64,000 nucleotides of DNA from Bacteroidaceae bacterium (GCA_017451695.1 JAFTNW010000023.1:1-64000), one strand, 5' to 3'. Positions 9,359 through 18,452 are shown, numbered from the stretch's first letter. Notes: generated from the sequence alone by a model not told the origin. Program-made: numbers and translations.

Positions 9359-10190
9359 TTTGTAACTTCTCTAACGCCTCTTTGGCATCTTCATTGCCTT
9401 TCTCTGCTGCCAATCGCCACCATTTTACAGCCTCTTCCAAGTCCTCTTCAATGCCGGTGCCTTTATAATAACAAACGCCCAAATTGAATTGAGCATCAAC
9501 AACCCCATGCTCTGCTGCCAATCGCCACCATTTTACAGCTTCTTCATAGTTCTGCTCAACACCTCTACCAGAATAGTAAATAAAGCCCATAACATTTTGC
9601 GATGAGGTGTCATTTTGTTCTGCGGCCAATAGTATCCACCTTGCAGCCTCCTTGTCATTCTGCTCAACGCCTTCGCCCCTGATATATATACCCCCTAATT
9701 TCTTTTGTGCTTCAACACCCCCCTGTTCAGCAGCCAATCGCCACCATTTCACAGCCTCTTCCATACTTTGTTCTACGCCGGTACCAAATTGTAAAGCAAT
9801 ACCCAAATTATATTGTGCTTGAGCATTCCCTTGCTCCGCTGCTAAACGACACCATTTCACAGCCTCCTCATCATCCTTTTCAATACCACAACCATTTTTG
9901 TAGGAGACTCCCAGATTAAGTTGCGCCTCGGCGTTACCCTGCTCAGCTGCTAAGCGCCACCACTTTACAGCCTCTTCATAGTCCTGTTCAACACCATAGC
10001 CAAAATTATAGCACTCCCCTAAGATCCGATACGCCGGGATATACCCCTGCCCGGCAGATTCTTTAAACCACAAAACGGCTGCCTCATCATCCTGTTTTAT
10101 ATCATCGCCATTGTAGTAGCATTTTCCTAACTTATATTGCGCCTCGGCATCGCCTGCGGCTGCACGTTTCTTTAGTTCTTCGATATTCAT
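9351..10190 (-). CDS. Sel1-repeat protein, 279 residues
   Basis: Made almost wholly of tandem Sel1-like repeats of 36 residues (about seven), with the regular core EEAVKWWRLAAEQGNAEAQ followed by an LG..Y..G.GVE pattern. The start MNIEELKKRAAAGDAEAQ aligns with residues 6 onward of the two longer neighbours. No signal peptide. It lies 61 bases after the 511-residue gene and its stop overlaps the remnant at 9207-9358. Likely a cytoplasmic protein-interaction scaffold; the partner is unknown. The near-identical repeats suggest expansion by slippage or recombination. Confidence 0.85.
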   Translation of the reverse strand: MNIEELKKRAAAGDAEAQYKLGKCYYNGDDIKQDDEAAVLWFKESAGQGYIPAYRILGECYNFGYGVEQDYEEAVKWWRLAAEQGNAEAQLNLGVSYKNGCGIEKDDEEAVKWCRLAAEQGNAQAQYNLGIALQFGTGVEQSMEEAVKWWRLAAEQGGVEAQKKLGGIYIRGEGVEQNDKEAARWILLAAEQNDTSSQNVMGFIYYSGRGVEQNYEEAVKWWRLAAEHGVVDAQFNLGVCYYKGTGIEEDLEEAVKWWRLAAEKGNEDAKEALEKLQNE

Positions 10191-10251
10191 AGTTTTTATT
10201 TTAGTTTTTGAAACTTAATATTTAACGCTCCGCATCTTATTATCACATTCA

Positions 10252-11787
10252 TTATTTTACATTCAGGCGTTCTAATGCAAATCGACTAATAAAAGTATCA
10301 TTCTCTTTATACATTTCTATAGCCTTGTTTACATCCTTTTCCACATAATACCCATTTTCGTAGAATTCAGCGATTTTATCTTTAGCAATTCTATTGCCCT
10401 TTTCCACAGCTTTGCTATACCAATAAAAAGCTAATTCGTAATTTCCTTTCTTTGTCAGCCTATCACCGAAACTACGTAAAGAACTTCCATCTATTTCGTA
10501 TGCCTTACAATCATCATACGATTCGTATATTTCTATTGCTCTTTGCGGTCTAATATCTGCATAATGAAATATCAAATTGAATTTCGCATATTCAGCCCCT
10601 TCTACGTCACTTTCAAGAGTTTTCTCAAACCAAAAAGCCGCATTTTCAGTATCTCCTTTATTCCTATATGCCCAACCGAGAGTACAATATGCACTAACAC
10701 ACCCCTCCTCGGCAGCTCGCTTGCTCCAAAGAAAAACATTCTCTTTATCATCATAATGGAGATAATAATTCACAATCTCATTCCACATCTCTTTATCCCC
10801 TGCATTATAAGAGTTTATACAAGAATCAAGATATTGCTTTGAGTATCTGGCGTTTTCTTTTTTCTCCTTTTCAATACGTCTTTCAACTTCCAACACTTTC
10901 TTTTTAGCATATTTGTGTCCTTGTTCCGCTGCCAAACGATACCATTTAACAGACTCCTCTAAATCCGGCTCTACACCCTTACCACAATCATAAGCATTTC
11001 CCAACTCATATTGACACTCTGGGTCACCTTGTTCCGCAGTTTTTTTCATCCAATAAAACAGACGTTCCGGTGGTAAAGCCTTAATGGAGTGCCCATACTC
11101 ACACAAAGCGACAATGAATCCTATATGGTCTTTATCAATGGCAACAGCCCTTTCAAACCAAAAATCGGCTTTATCAAACTCTTCATGATAAAAATACTCT
11201 CTGCCAATCTCAAAGCATTCTCCACAAGACCAATCAACCTTTGCCAACCACTCTTCAGCCTTATCACCATCTTTATTTTCCAAGTAATACAGAGCAAGTT
11301 GATAAACAGCATCTTCATTGGACTGTATAGCCAGTTCCTCGAGCAAGGCCTTTCCCTTTTCAACATCATCGTGCCAAAGGTGATAAATCCCAAGATTATA
11401 TTTCGATGCATCATCGCCCAGACAGCAAGCCTTTTCCATACACTCCTTATACTTATCCATATCTGCATAAGGACCGCTGTAGTACAAATCTGCCAAAACC
11501 CGTAATCCTTTTATATCGTTCAGCTCTGCCGCCTTTTCTGCCCAGAACAGAGCCTTTTTCAAATCCTTGCCTATTTTCTTTCCCCAATAATACATTTCGG
11601 CAACCAGACTTTGTGCCGGGGCATAACCCTGTTCTGCAGCAACCAAGCACCACTCAAAAGCAAGTTTATAGTTGCGTCGTAGAGTTTCATTACCCTTATA
11701 ATAAAGACATCCTAACTCAAATTGAGCCTCGGCATCGCCGGCAGTAGCACGTAGTTTAAGTTCTTCGATATTCAAACAATTTTCCAT
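10252..11787 (-). CDS. Sel1-repeat protein, 511 residues
   Basis: A long alpha-solenoid of Sel1-like and TPR-like repeats. The clearest are near the N-terminus (DAEAQFELGCLYYKG), near residue 270 (DPECQYELGNAYDCGKGVEP) and at the C-terminus (NRIAKDKIAEFYENGYYVEK). It begins MENCLNIEELKLRATAGDAE. It starts 13 bases after the stop of the 257-residue gene, which makes co-transcription very likely. No signal peptide or membrane segment. Function unknown; such proteins usually act as protein-binding scaffolds. Confidence 0.8.
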   Translation of the reverse strand: MENCLNIEELKLRATAGDAEAQFELGCLYYKGNETLRRNYKLAFEWCLVAAEQGYAPAQSLVAEMYYWGKKIGKDLKKALFWAEKAAELNDIKGLRVLADLYYSGPYADMDKYKECMEKACCLGDDASKYNLGIYHLWHDDVEKGKALLEELAIQSNEDAVYQLALYYLENKDGDKAEEWLAKVDWSCGECFEIGREYFYHEEFDKADFWFERAVAIDKDHIGFIVALCEYGHSIKALPPERLFYWMKKTAEQGDPECQYELGNAYDCGKGVEPDLEESVKWYRLAAEQGHKYAKKKVLEVERRIEKEKKENARYSKQYLDSCINSYNAGDKEMWNEIVNYYLHYDDKENVFLWSKRAAEEGCVSAYCTLGWAYRNKGDTENAAFWFEKTLESDVEGAEYAKFNLIFHYADIRPQRAIEIYESYDDCKAYEIDGSSLRSFGDRLTKKGNYELAFYWYSKAVEKGNRIAKDKIAEFYENGYYVEKDVNKAIEMYKENDTFISRFALERLNVK

Positions 11788-11800
11788 AATCTATAATCAT

Positions 11801-12574
11801 TTAATAACCGGGAATCCTATAATCTATAAATTCATTATCTTGCACAAGAATGCGCATCTCGGGCTTTTCACCTTGCAGGAATTTATATTCCACCTCAATG
11901 TTGCAGTTGTTCATCGTGCGCTCCCTGCGCAGCTGTTCGTAGAATGCAGGGTCGAACACCTTTATAAACTCCTTTAATTGCTCAACCGAGATATATCTCT
12001 TATGAAGGCGTAACCGTCCTTGCTGGAACTTTCTGTAAACGACGGGATTATTCAGGATGTTGGGTGGCATGCTTTTGTACTTCTCCTTTGATGACACCTC
12101 CACAACTACATTTGTGTACGGTAAATTATCGGTGCGGAAGGTGCCGGCAGTGAAAAAGCCTGGCAAGAGTTTTTTCATAAGCAGCAGTTGCTCTTTGTTC
12201 ATCCTGTAATACTCACGGCTCCTGTGTTCCCGCCTGTCATTTTCAATGGCAAATTTCGTGTGGTCTATGCGCCCATCGGGGCTCAGGAAACCATCGAAGG
12301 AATGCCGCATAACCCTGCGCACCCATCGCCTTGCCGTTTTATCGTGTCTGAAGTTCTCATAAAACTCCTCCCATTCTGCAATGCTTATCCAATGATACGA
12401 TGGGAAATAGAGTAACGGAGAAGTTATAGGAGATTTCCACCAATTTTTCTGCCTTCTCTTGCCCTCGCGCTTAACTTCGCATCGCCCCTTTGCAAGATTG
12501 TGCTCGTATAGTTCTATTTCTATAAAGAAATTCTTGTTGCTGAATTTTTCAACCCTTAATAATTTCACCTCCAT
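11801..12574 (-). CDS. Unknown 257-residue protein paired with Sel1 genes
   Basis: I do not recognise the family. The protein is basic and aromatic-rich, without signal peptide or membrane segment. N-terminal residues 1-35 look like a beta strand pair (VEKFSNKNFFIEIELYEHN), the middle is rich in Trp, Arg and Tyr (RRQKNWWKSP; WVRRVMRHSFDGF), and the C-terminus repeats a beta-like pattern (IEVEYKFLQGEKPEMRILVQ). It is the first gene of the Sel1 block, and a truncated duplicate lies at 9207-9358 in front of another Sel1 gene. The repeated pairing suggests the two gene types work together, but nothing shows how. Confidence 0.65.
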   Translation of the reverse strand: MEVKLLRVEKFSNKNFFIEIELYEHNLAKGRCEVKREGKRRQKNWWKSPITSPLLYFPSYHWISIAEWEEFYENFRHDKTARRWVRRVMRHSFDGFLSPDGRIDHTKFAIENDRREHRSREYYRMNKEQLLLMKKLLPGFFTAGTFRTDNLPYTNVVVEVSSKEKYKSMPPNILNNPVVYRKFQQGRLRLHKRYISVEQLKEFIKVFDPAFYEQLRRERTMNNCNIEVEYKFLQGEKPEMRILVQDNEFIDYRIPGY

Positions 12575-12683
12575 ATATCCTCCTTTCTTGTCCTTTAGTT
12601 TATTGTCCTTATTCTTTCGTGAGCAAAATTATCAAACATCCATAGAGCGATAAAATGTATCAGCAGCAAATATTTCGGTATAA

Positions 12684-12724
12684 AACATTTGTCCCAAACT
12701 CTCCACGAGTTTGGGACAAATGTT
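12684..12724. terminator. Perfect palindrome downstream of the CRISPR-side genes
   Basis: Eighteen-base arms (AACATTTGTCCCAAACTC and its reverse complement) flank a 5-base loop. It lies 73 bases downstream of the reverse gene ending at 12797 and upstream of the Sel1 block. It is placed to end transcription coming from the CRISPR side. Confidence 0.7.
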
Positions 12725-12796
12725 ATTAAATAAGTTTTAGAAGGGGGCTTATGTCATGTGTGAGTCTGCAAAATGTTGTTCCGCAAAATTATGTAA

Positions 12797-13354
12797 TCAA
12801 AGTTTTTTTGCTACTTGTGCATTCTCATCCTTGTCGTCCTCCTCGGGCTGCATACGGAAACCTATCTGCTGTGGTGTATTCTCCCGTTCCTCTTCTTCGG
12901 CCTCTTCTGCAAGATGTTCTCTTATCAACCCTACCGCACCGGCAATTGTGTCGGTTAGCTCGTTGAAGTGCTTTGTGAATAGTTCCATCAACATCTTCTT
13001 GGATGTAAAATAAAATGTGGAACTAATTTTGAAACTGTCATTATAAACATACATTATGGCATGGTTGTCGATTTCGTTGTTCACCTTTGCAGCAATAAAA
13101 GTCTTGTCGCTTAGCTCCATAGCCTCAAAAGTTTTTTCTTCAACGTAATAGATTATACCACACTCGGCATAATCGTCGCCGATGGCAAAATTTACAATGT
13201 ACCACGAGTCCTTGTACTCAAACAAAAGGGCCCCATCCTTAATTTCGCAAGTTATGCCTTCCGTGGCGAAAAAATCCATCAATGCCTTGCGCATCTTGTT
13301 TACATTCTTTGTAAAAGAGAGGCCGCTCCAAAAATCTGTTATATTATTTAACAT
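12797..13354 (-). CDS. Small YbjN-like cytoplasmic protein next to the csm operon
   Basis: About 185 residues from the ATG at 13354. A longer frame reaches back to 13417 but crosses a promoter-like element (TCATCTTCG on the reverse strand), so the inner start is preferred. Residues 1-130 show the alpha-beta pattern of YbjN/secretion-chaperone-like proteins (MRKALMDFFATEGITCEIKD, then paired beta strands). The C-terminal 45 residues are acidic and disordered (AEEAEEEERE, PEEDDKDENAQ). It lies 78 bases beyond the Csx1-like gene, so read-through from the csm operon is possible, though it may have its own promoter. A role in CRISPR immunity is not shown. Confidence 0.6.
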   Translation of the reverse strand: MLNNITDFWSGLSFTKNVNKMRKALMDFFATEGITCEIKDGALLFEYKDSWYIVNFAIGDDYAECGIIYYVEEKTFEAMELSDKTFIAAKVNNEIDNHAIMYVYNDSFKISSTFYFTSKKMLMELFTKHFNELTDTIAGAVGLIREHLAEEAEEEERENTPQQIGFRMQPEEDDKDENAQVAKKL

Positions 13355-13432
13355 TGCTATACTGTTTTTTATTTTCCTACGTTTTTGCGAAGATGATAAA
13401 AAATATTCAAAACTCAATATATTATTCTGTAT

Positions 13433-15154
13433 TTATTTGTTTTCGTATTCTCTGAATTTGCAAAACTTGAACGATACCTTTTTGCTACCATCGTCAAGCA
13501 TCTCCACAATGCGTTTTGTGGTAGATACCACACATTTATATCCGGCATTTTGCAAGCGGTGCAGAACAGAGTGGGAGAGTGAAAATTCTCCCATTAGATG
13601 CACAACCACGTTACTATTACCTCCGTGGCTCATAATTTTTTGCACATACTCATCGGCAAGAGATTTTATATAGGTTTCATCTCCGGTTTCATCTACCATA
13701 GGGAATTGTATATCTACGACGTTGCCATATGTGGCGGCAGCACTCTTTTGTTCATCGCTCCACACACTGTATGGGTGGTTTGAAAAATTAATAAGCATGA
13801 TGGGCTGCGATGCTAGCACCGGCTCTGTTTCTTCTGTTTTTTTTGTGTATCTACCGATTTCTCCCGATAATATGTTCTCAAAGAACTGCAACGAACCTTC
13901 TATTTTCTCTATTAAAGCCTTTGAACTCCACTTGTTTTTGTTCATACCGGCGTGGTTGTAGTTGTTCCGTGTATCTTGTAACAATGTGTATTTTGTTACA
14001 AATTCGTCGGTTATAAACTCTTTATCGTTGAAAATGTCCTTAACCGCAATCATATTGGCAGGGTTGTTGTAACTTGCGGGGGATATTATTTCGCTATCTG
14101 ATGTTTTTCCTCTGTAATATATTGCATCGGATACAAGTTTACGATCATCTTTGTCGAAGGGGTTCAGCCGGTGGCGTTCGCATACGAGCGTTATTATTCC
14201 CTCTTCCAGCAATGTAACTGCCTGTTGGAACATTTTGTTGTTGAAACACCACCTGGCAGCGTGTATCATATTTTGCGCATTGCTCTTTGTGCTGAAACTG
14301 TTCAGAGGCTCTATAATACGTTTGAAAAGTGGCTTGAAGGGTGGAATCAAGTCCACGTTCATCTTTTCGAAACTGTTGAGTAGAAAATTCAAATTCTTTG
14401 AGTCTATGATGTTAAACCCTCGACAGGTGTTAAAATCGGAAACAAGCTCATTCAGTTTCTTTACAAAATTGCCAAGCTCCAATGTCTCTTTATCACGCCT
14501 TTTGCTGTCTCGCATTATAGGTATGAGCACATCATTGCACAGATTCATCATATTGCTAACACTGCCGCTTTCAATAAATTGTCCGGCTGCATGGTTCCAA
14601 TCGAGCAGGGTGGATATTGGTAAAAAGTCCATTATTGGTGCCTCGTTTGTTTCGGCATTCCTTGCTTCCCAATTGCCATATAAAATATTTGCAACAACGG
14701 TGTTTTTTAGGAATTTTGAGTAGTTTATGAGTGCAAGCACAATCATTGGCATATATCTGAAACAGTGTGTTATGTCGAAATACAGGGTGTCGCCTTCCTG
14801 AATTTGCTCATAGATGGTTTCGAATATTTTCCAAATTTCATCCTCATTATTCCCTATTGGCAAATTCTTAATAGTCATCACCTCAAATGGCAACGACATC
14901 TTTTTAAGGCGTGTGCAGAGTCCTTCATATTGTTCTCTCTCGTGCCCGTTGTCGTGCCAATTGTTCTTCTCGGCGGTCTCGGTGAGCAATATGTATGCCG
15001 CATCGGTTGATAGCCATTGACCTTGGCGCAAAAGCATATCGAGCGTTGCTTCTTGAACGAACCGTACCGGTTGCGACCGGAAATTCTCTTTCGTATATAC
15101 GCATTCTCTGTATATTGATGCTCCTAAAAGCGATATAAATACTTTTCGTGCCAT
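13433..15154 (-). CDS. csx1: Csx1-like CARF-HEPN ribonuclease with extra C-terminal domain
   Basis: A 573-residue ancillary type III effector. The N-terminal CARF domain starts ARKVFISLLGASIYRECVY and contains DITHCFR (residues 127-133), the DxTH-x-x-R signature of the Csx1/Csx2 TM1812 group. A HEPN region follows, with the catalytic R-x4-H motif RNNYNH at residues 396-401. The known role of the family is cyclic-oligoadenylate-activated RNA cleavage. Residues about 453-573 form a further compact alpha-beta segment (MLINFSNHPYSVWSDEQ; VVVHLMGEFSLSHSVL; CKFREYENK) not found in ordinary Csx1. It may be a separate regulatory or ring-nuclease-type domain, but I cannot name it. It is the last cas gene of the operon, 2 bases after the Card1-like gene. 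Confidence 0.85.
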   Translation of the reverse strand: MARKVFISLLGASIYRECVYTKENFRSQPVRFVQEATLDMLLRQGQWLSTDAAYILLTETAEKNNWHDNGHEREQYEGLCTRLKKMSLPFEVMTIKNLPIGNNEDEIWKIFETIYEQIQEGDTLYFDITHCFRYMPMIVLALINYSKFLKNTVVANILYGNWEARNAETNEAPIMDFLPISTLLDWNHAAGQFIESGSVSNMMNLCNDVLIPIMRDSKRRDKETLELGNFVKKLNELVSDFNTCRGFNIIDSKNLNFLLNSFEKMNVDLIPPFKPLFKRIIEPLNSFSTKSNAQNMIHAARWCFNNKMFQQAVTLLEEGIITLVCERHRLNPFDKDDRKLVSDAIYYRGKTSDSEIISPASYNNPANMIAVKDIFNDKEFITDEFVTKYTLLQDTRNNYNHAGMNKNKWSSKALIEKIEGSLQFFENILSGEIGRYTKKTEETEPVLASQPIMLINFSNHPYSVWSDEQKSAAATYGNVVDIQFPMVDETGDETYIKSLADEYVQKIMSHGGNSNVVVHLMGEFSLSHSVLHRLQNAGYKCVVSTTKRIVEMLDDGSKKVSFKFCKFREYENK

Positions 15155-15156
15155 AT

Positions 15157-16266
15157 TTATGTGTTAATTTCGTTCAGTTTGGTATTCAACAAAAAGAATA
15201 GTTTGCTCTCGGCATTGTTTTGCGATTTAAGTGAGAAATTAAGCAGGTTGTGGTCGTTGCATTTTTCAATATTTATTGATTGCATGGGTGCTTCGGTAAT
15301 AAAAATACCTTTACACCCGTTACCTCCATAGTTTTTTATGACACTATTGAATTTATCTATATCTGTGGAATTGAAAATTTGTGTTTTGCACTCCACAAAA
15401 ACAGCTTTTTTGCCTGCATCCACTATGATATCCACTTCGTTCTTTTCTTTGTTTTCCAGCGACCTGAAACGACAATTCATTAATACTCTTTTTGCCATAT
15501 TCCAGCGGTTCATCATGCGTGCAACCTTGTATTCAAACCAACCGGTCGAGAATGAGAGGTCAAAAGCATGTGGCGAAGAGAGGGTCTTTTCTATCTTGCC
15601 TTTTTTATTCTCGATGCAGAACTGTATCTCGCAATTCACATTCTCATCGTTGGGTTTTCTCCATTTTACGAACGATGGCGATATAGCCGATACAATGGTT
15701 CCCTCCTTTGCGCTTAATGCCGCTTTATTCTTGTTGGGATTCTGAATTGTGAGTTCGTTGAATATCTTATAATCGAAGCGGCGCAGACTCTCAATCTCCA
15801 ATGCGACGGCAGTGTCTTCGGGTGTGTATGTGTTGAAATCCACATAGCTCGCGATGGGAATATCATCTAAGATATCACTTTCAACAGTCTCACTTGTAAA
15901 TGTGTTGTAATTGTAGAGGATATTGTTCTGGTCTATGTAAAGCACTGCAAAATTACTTTGTTTGCTGAATGCAAGACCAAAAAAATAGCTCCACGATTTA
16001 AGACCGCTTGATATATTTACCGTAACATCGTCGTTGGCAAATTTATTGGCAAGCCTTTCTGCCATATCTTTAATTTCGAGCGGCTCAGTGGGAGAGAGTT
16101 CAATCTCTTCGCACTCGATGTCTGCTTTCAAGAACTTCTTGATATGGCTTATATCTTTCTTTGTCTTTGACGAACAGATATAAACAATATAATCGGGGGA
16201 TATGGCGTTGATAGTCCTGTAAACAGGGCGTATCTGCCCACCGACAAGCGTTATGTGAACCTTCAT
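15157..16266 (-). CDS. Card1/Can2-like CARF nuclease
   Basis: A 369-residue protein with an N-terminal CARF domain (MKVHITLVGGQIRPVYRTIN; ISSGLKSW near residue 105) and a C-terminal PD-(D/E)xK nuclease domain. Active-site candidates are Glu245 in GWFEYKVA, Asp279 in NEVDIIVDAG and Glu292/Lys294 in VFVECKTQ, in the expected order. This is the architecture of Card1/Can2 (DUF1887), which are cyclic-oligoadenylate-activated nucleases that nick DNA and in some cases cleave RNA. It is 4 bases after csm5 and 2 bases before the Csx1-like gene, so it is part of the csm operon. Which cyclic oligoadenylate it senses cannot be read from the sequence. Confidence 0.85.
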   Translation of the reverse strand: MKVHITLVGGQIRPVYRTINAISPDYIVYICSSKTKKDISHIKKFLKADIECEEIELSPTEPLEIKDMAERLANKFANDDVTVNISSGLKSWSYFFGLAFSKQSNFAVLYIDQNNILYNYNTFTSETVESDILDDIPIASYVDFNTYTPEDTAVALEIESLRRFDYKIFNELTIQNPNKNKAALSAKEGTIVSAISPSFVKWRKPNDENVNCEIQFCIENKKGKIEKTLSSPHAFDLSFSTGWFEYKVARMMNRWNMAKRVLMNCRFRSLENKEKNEVDIIVDAGKKAVFVECKTQIFNSTDIDKFNSVIKNYGGNGCKGIFITEAPMQSINIEKCNDHNLLNFSLKSQNNAESKLFFLLNTKLNEINT

Positions 16267-16270
16267 TATC

Positions 16271-17470
16271 CTACTTATTAATCTTTAATTTGACAAAGCC
16301 CAGCAAGCCAAGGCCTCTGTTATTATCTTCATCAATAAACTCTTCTATACGGCGAGTTTTTGGGAAAGGCATGTGAGTGTAAATACTTGTTATTTTACCG
16401 GTTTGTTTGTTTTTGTGTTCGCGCACGCTTATCTCGGCCTCTTTTAACTCTTTTTTATCGGTAATCCAGCTGCCGGTCATAAACTTCCATCCCGAGGCGT
16501 ATCCAATGCGCAACACACACTCCTCGCCCTCTATGCTGTTTTTAATTTCGCGCCTTATCCCAATCAGAGCATTAATGTAATTTTTGAGGTTATTCTCATC
16601 TTGGAGCGAGAAATCTCTCATGTATTTTTCCCAATCTGTGTTATAAAAATTGTTCCAGAAATCGATATCCTCGTTAATCAGTCGCAAGGTGTGTGCATTG
16701 ATGGTTTTGAACAGGTTCTCAATATCGGAAACCTGGGCAGGCAATGACTTCATGGGCATGGGCATATTGTCCTTCCAATATGATTTGTTCCATTTTACCT
16801 CTTGCACCGCCGTTCTGTTTCTATTGGCCGAAATTTTAATGGTAAAGGTTGTCTCGTTCCCGGGCTCGACACATTCGGTAAGTTGTTCAAGCGTGTTATC
16901 AAGCAATTGTTTTGTCTCTTGAATATTCAAACTTGTACTCTTTGTGGCTATTTCGCAATTCTCAAAAAAATATGCATCGCTCACCTGCATAAAACGCATG
17001 AAATCGCAATATGGGTCTTTGCCAAAAACGGCTTTTTCACAATCCTTCGGCTTGCCTCCTCTCTGCTCTTGTGCAAGGGTGCCCATTATTGCGCTCCTGA
17101 TGGCTCCTTTTATGGAACTGCCCGGTATGTATGCAATACCCCTGCCATCGTGCAAGCACTCTTTGAGGGTTGTTGCTCCTTTTTCAGAAATATTGCAGGT
17201 TATTGGGATGATTCTTTTTGAAACATCCTCTAAATTAGTGATTCTTCCCGGGAAAATATGTTTGAGACTCTCTCCCCGTTCAACACCCGCAACCAATGTT
17301 TGAATCTGCTTTTCGTCGTAACCTATTTTTTCAAAAACTTTTTGCGTGTCTATGAGATAGATATTATCGTTCTCAATAATAAAATCGAATATATTCTGCA
17401 AAAAGTTGTCGTTACCTATATGCACCGGAGTTATTAACTCCATTTTTATTGTATGTTTTGCGTCTTTCAT
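16271..17470 (-). CDS. csm5: Type III-A Csm complex subunit Csm5
   Basis: A 399-residue RAMP-family protein that caps the crRNA 3' end in the Csm complex. The N-terminus has the Csm5 pattern MELITPVHIGN, and the glycine-rich RAMP segment reads GIAYIPGSSIKGAIRSAIMG (about residues 113-132). A second RAMP-type glycine-rich stretch is near the C-terminus (VLRIGYASGWKFMTGSW). The position between csm4 and the ancillary nucleases, and a 4-base ATGA overlap with csm4, support the assignment. Length is typical of the family. Confidence 0.9.
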   Translation of the reverse strand: MKDAKHTIKMELITPVHIGNDNFLQNIFDFIIENDNIYLIDTQKVFEKIGYDEKQIQTLVAGVERGESLKHIFPGRITNLEDVSKRIIPITCNISEKGATTLKECLHDGRGIAYIPGSSIKGAIRSAIMGTLAQEQRGGKPKDCEKAVFGKDPYCDFMRFMQVSDAYFFENCEIATKSTSLNIQETKQLLDNTLEQLTECVEPGNETTFTIKISANRNRTAVQEVKWNKSYWKDNMPMPMKSLPAQVSDIENLFKTINAHTLRLINEDIDFWNNFYNTDWEKYMRDFSLQDENNLKNYINALIGIRREIKNSIEGEECVLRIGYASGWKFMTGSWITDKKELKEAEISVREHKNKQTGKITSIYTHMPFPKTRRIEEFIDEDNNRGLGLLGFVKLKINK

Positions 17471-18450
17471 TGTTCCTGCATTTTAATGGGTAAAATAAAT
17501 GAACGACCACTGCGCAGAACAGGGTGCATTGCATTGTCGTTCCATGCGGGGGTTACATCGGCAAGCTTTCCTTCTAAATTGGAATTTGTTGCAAGGAGTG
17601 AACCGCATTTGAACATATAGACCGATTTCTTCTGCAGATGAGTGAATTGCTGCACGCTGCTGCCGGCCATATATCCGTTGCGCAACATCAGTTCGTAGCG
17701 CGATGCGTTTAGGTCAATCTTGCCAAGTTCCTCCTCTGTGGGAATGTATTGCGATAATAAAAGCGCACTGTTTGCATCGTTTGCATGGGGGAGTTCTATC
17801 GTGGCTGTTTCCACGGTGAACTGCCCGCCACCTGTGCTCTTGTATGAACCTATGCCGGCCTCTCCAAGCTGCACAAAAAGATTTTCAATCAGCCCCTTTG
17901 TGTGCTCGTTGCAATCTATGATACAATAGAGGCCGGCTTGTGGCGAGAAGAATGTGCGCTCGATGTAATATGGGTCCTCGTTGCCACCGGTGCGCGATAC
18001 AGGCACACGTTGGGTGGTGTGCCGTGCGAGCATCTCAATATCGTTATTGCTGTCGGCTGCAAGGAAATCGCCCATAATCTGTTTCTTGCTTATTTTAACG
18101 GCCTCGCCACGCGCAATTTGCTCCCACAAAGGGAGCTCTATGTATTTGAGCTTTTTCAGTTTTTTTCGCACACTCTCTTCTTCGCAATCGCTTAAATTGA
18201 CATTCAATCGTCCGATGGGCTTGGGCAGAAAATAGCGATTTCCATAGAATGGGAATGCCGAACTTATGACGAAAGACTCCATAAACCCCTTTGCATTGAA
18301 ATTCGGCGCCGTCTGTGCATATATTGCTGCCAAAGCAGCCGATAGGGTATCGCTATGCAGGTCGGTTGCAGCTTTCTCATATGTGGCTCTGCCTGTCCCT
18401 AAGTGCATGGGGGATATGTTGCAGAATTTTATAATGGAATAGGTTGGCAT
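17467..18450 (-). CDS. csm4: Type III-A Csm complex subunit Csm4
   Basis: A 327-residue RAMP protein that binds the crRNA 5' handle next to Cas10. The frame is open further upstream, but the start MPTYSIIKFCNISPMHLGTG at 18450 fits the family and lies 2 bases after the csm3 stop. The N-terminal FCNISPMHLGTGR motif and the C-terminal glycine-rich loop (GIGSYKSTGGGQFTV) are the RAMP hallmarks. The stop overlaps the csm5 start by 4 bases, indicating translational coupling. Confidence 0.88.
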   Translation of the reverse strand: MPTYSIIKFCNISPMHLGTGRATYEKAATDLHSDTLSAALAAIYAQTAPNFNAKGFMESFVISSAFPFYGNRYFLPKPIGRLNVNLSDCEEESVRKKLKKLKYIELPLWEQIARGEAVKISKKQIMGDFLAADSNNDIEMLARHTTQRVPVSRTGGNEDPYYIERTFFSPQAGLYCIIDCNEHTKGLIENLFVQLGEAGIGSYKSTGGGQFTVETATIELPHANDANSALLLSQYIPTEEELGKIDLNASRYELMLRNGYMAGSSVQQFTHLQKKSVYMFKCGSLLATNSNLEGKLADVTPAWNDNAMHPVLRSGRSFILPIKMQEQ

Positions 18451-18452
18451 AA

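Noticed and set aside
8150..12574. Prophage or toxin-immunity cargo block
   Set aside because: There is no integrase, phage structural gene, att repeat or toxin motif. Only repeat proteins and an unknown gene are seen.
12684..12724. Perfect palindrome as a recombination site
   Set aside because: No recombinase or repeated flanking sequence is present; position between gene ends fits a terminator better.
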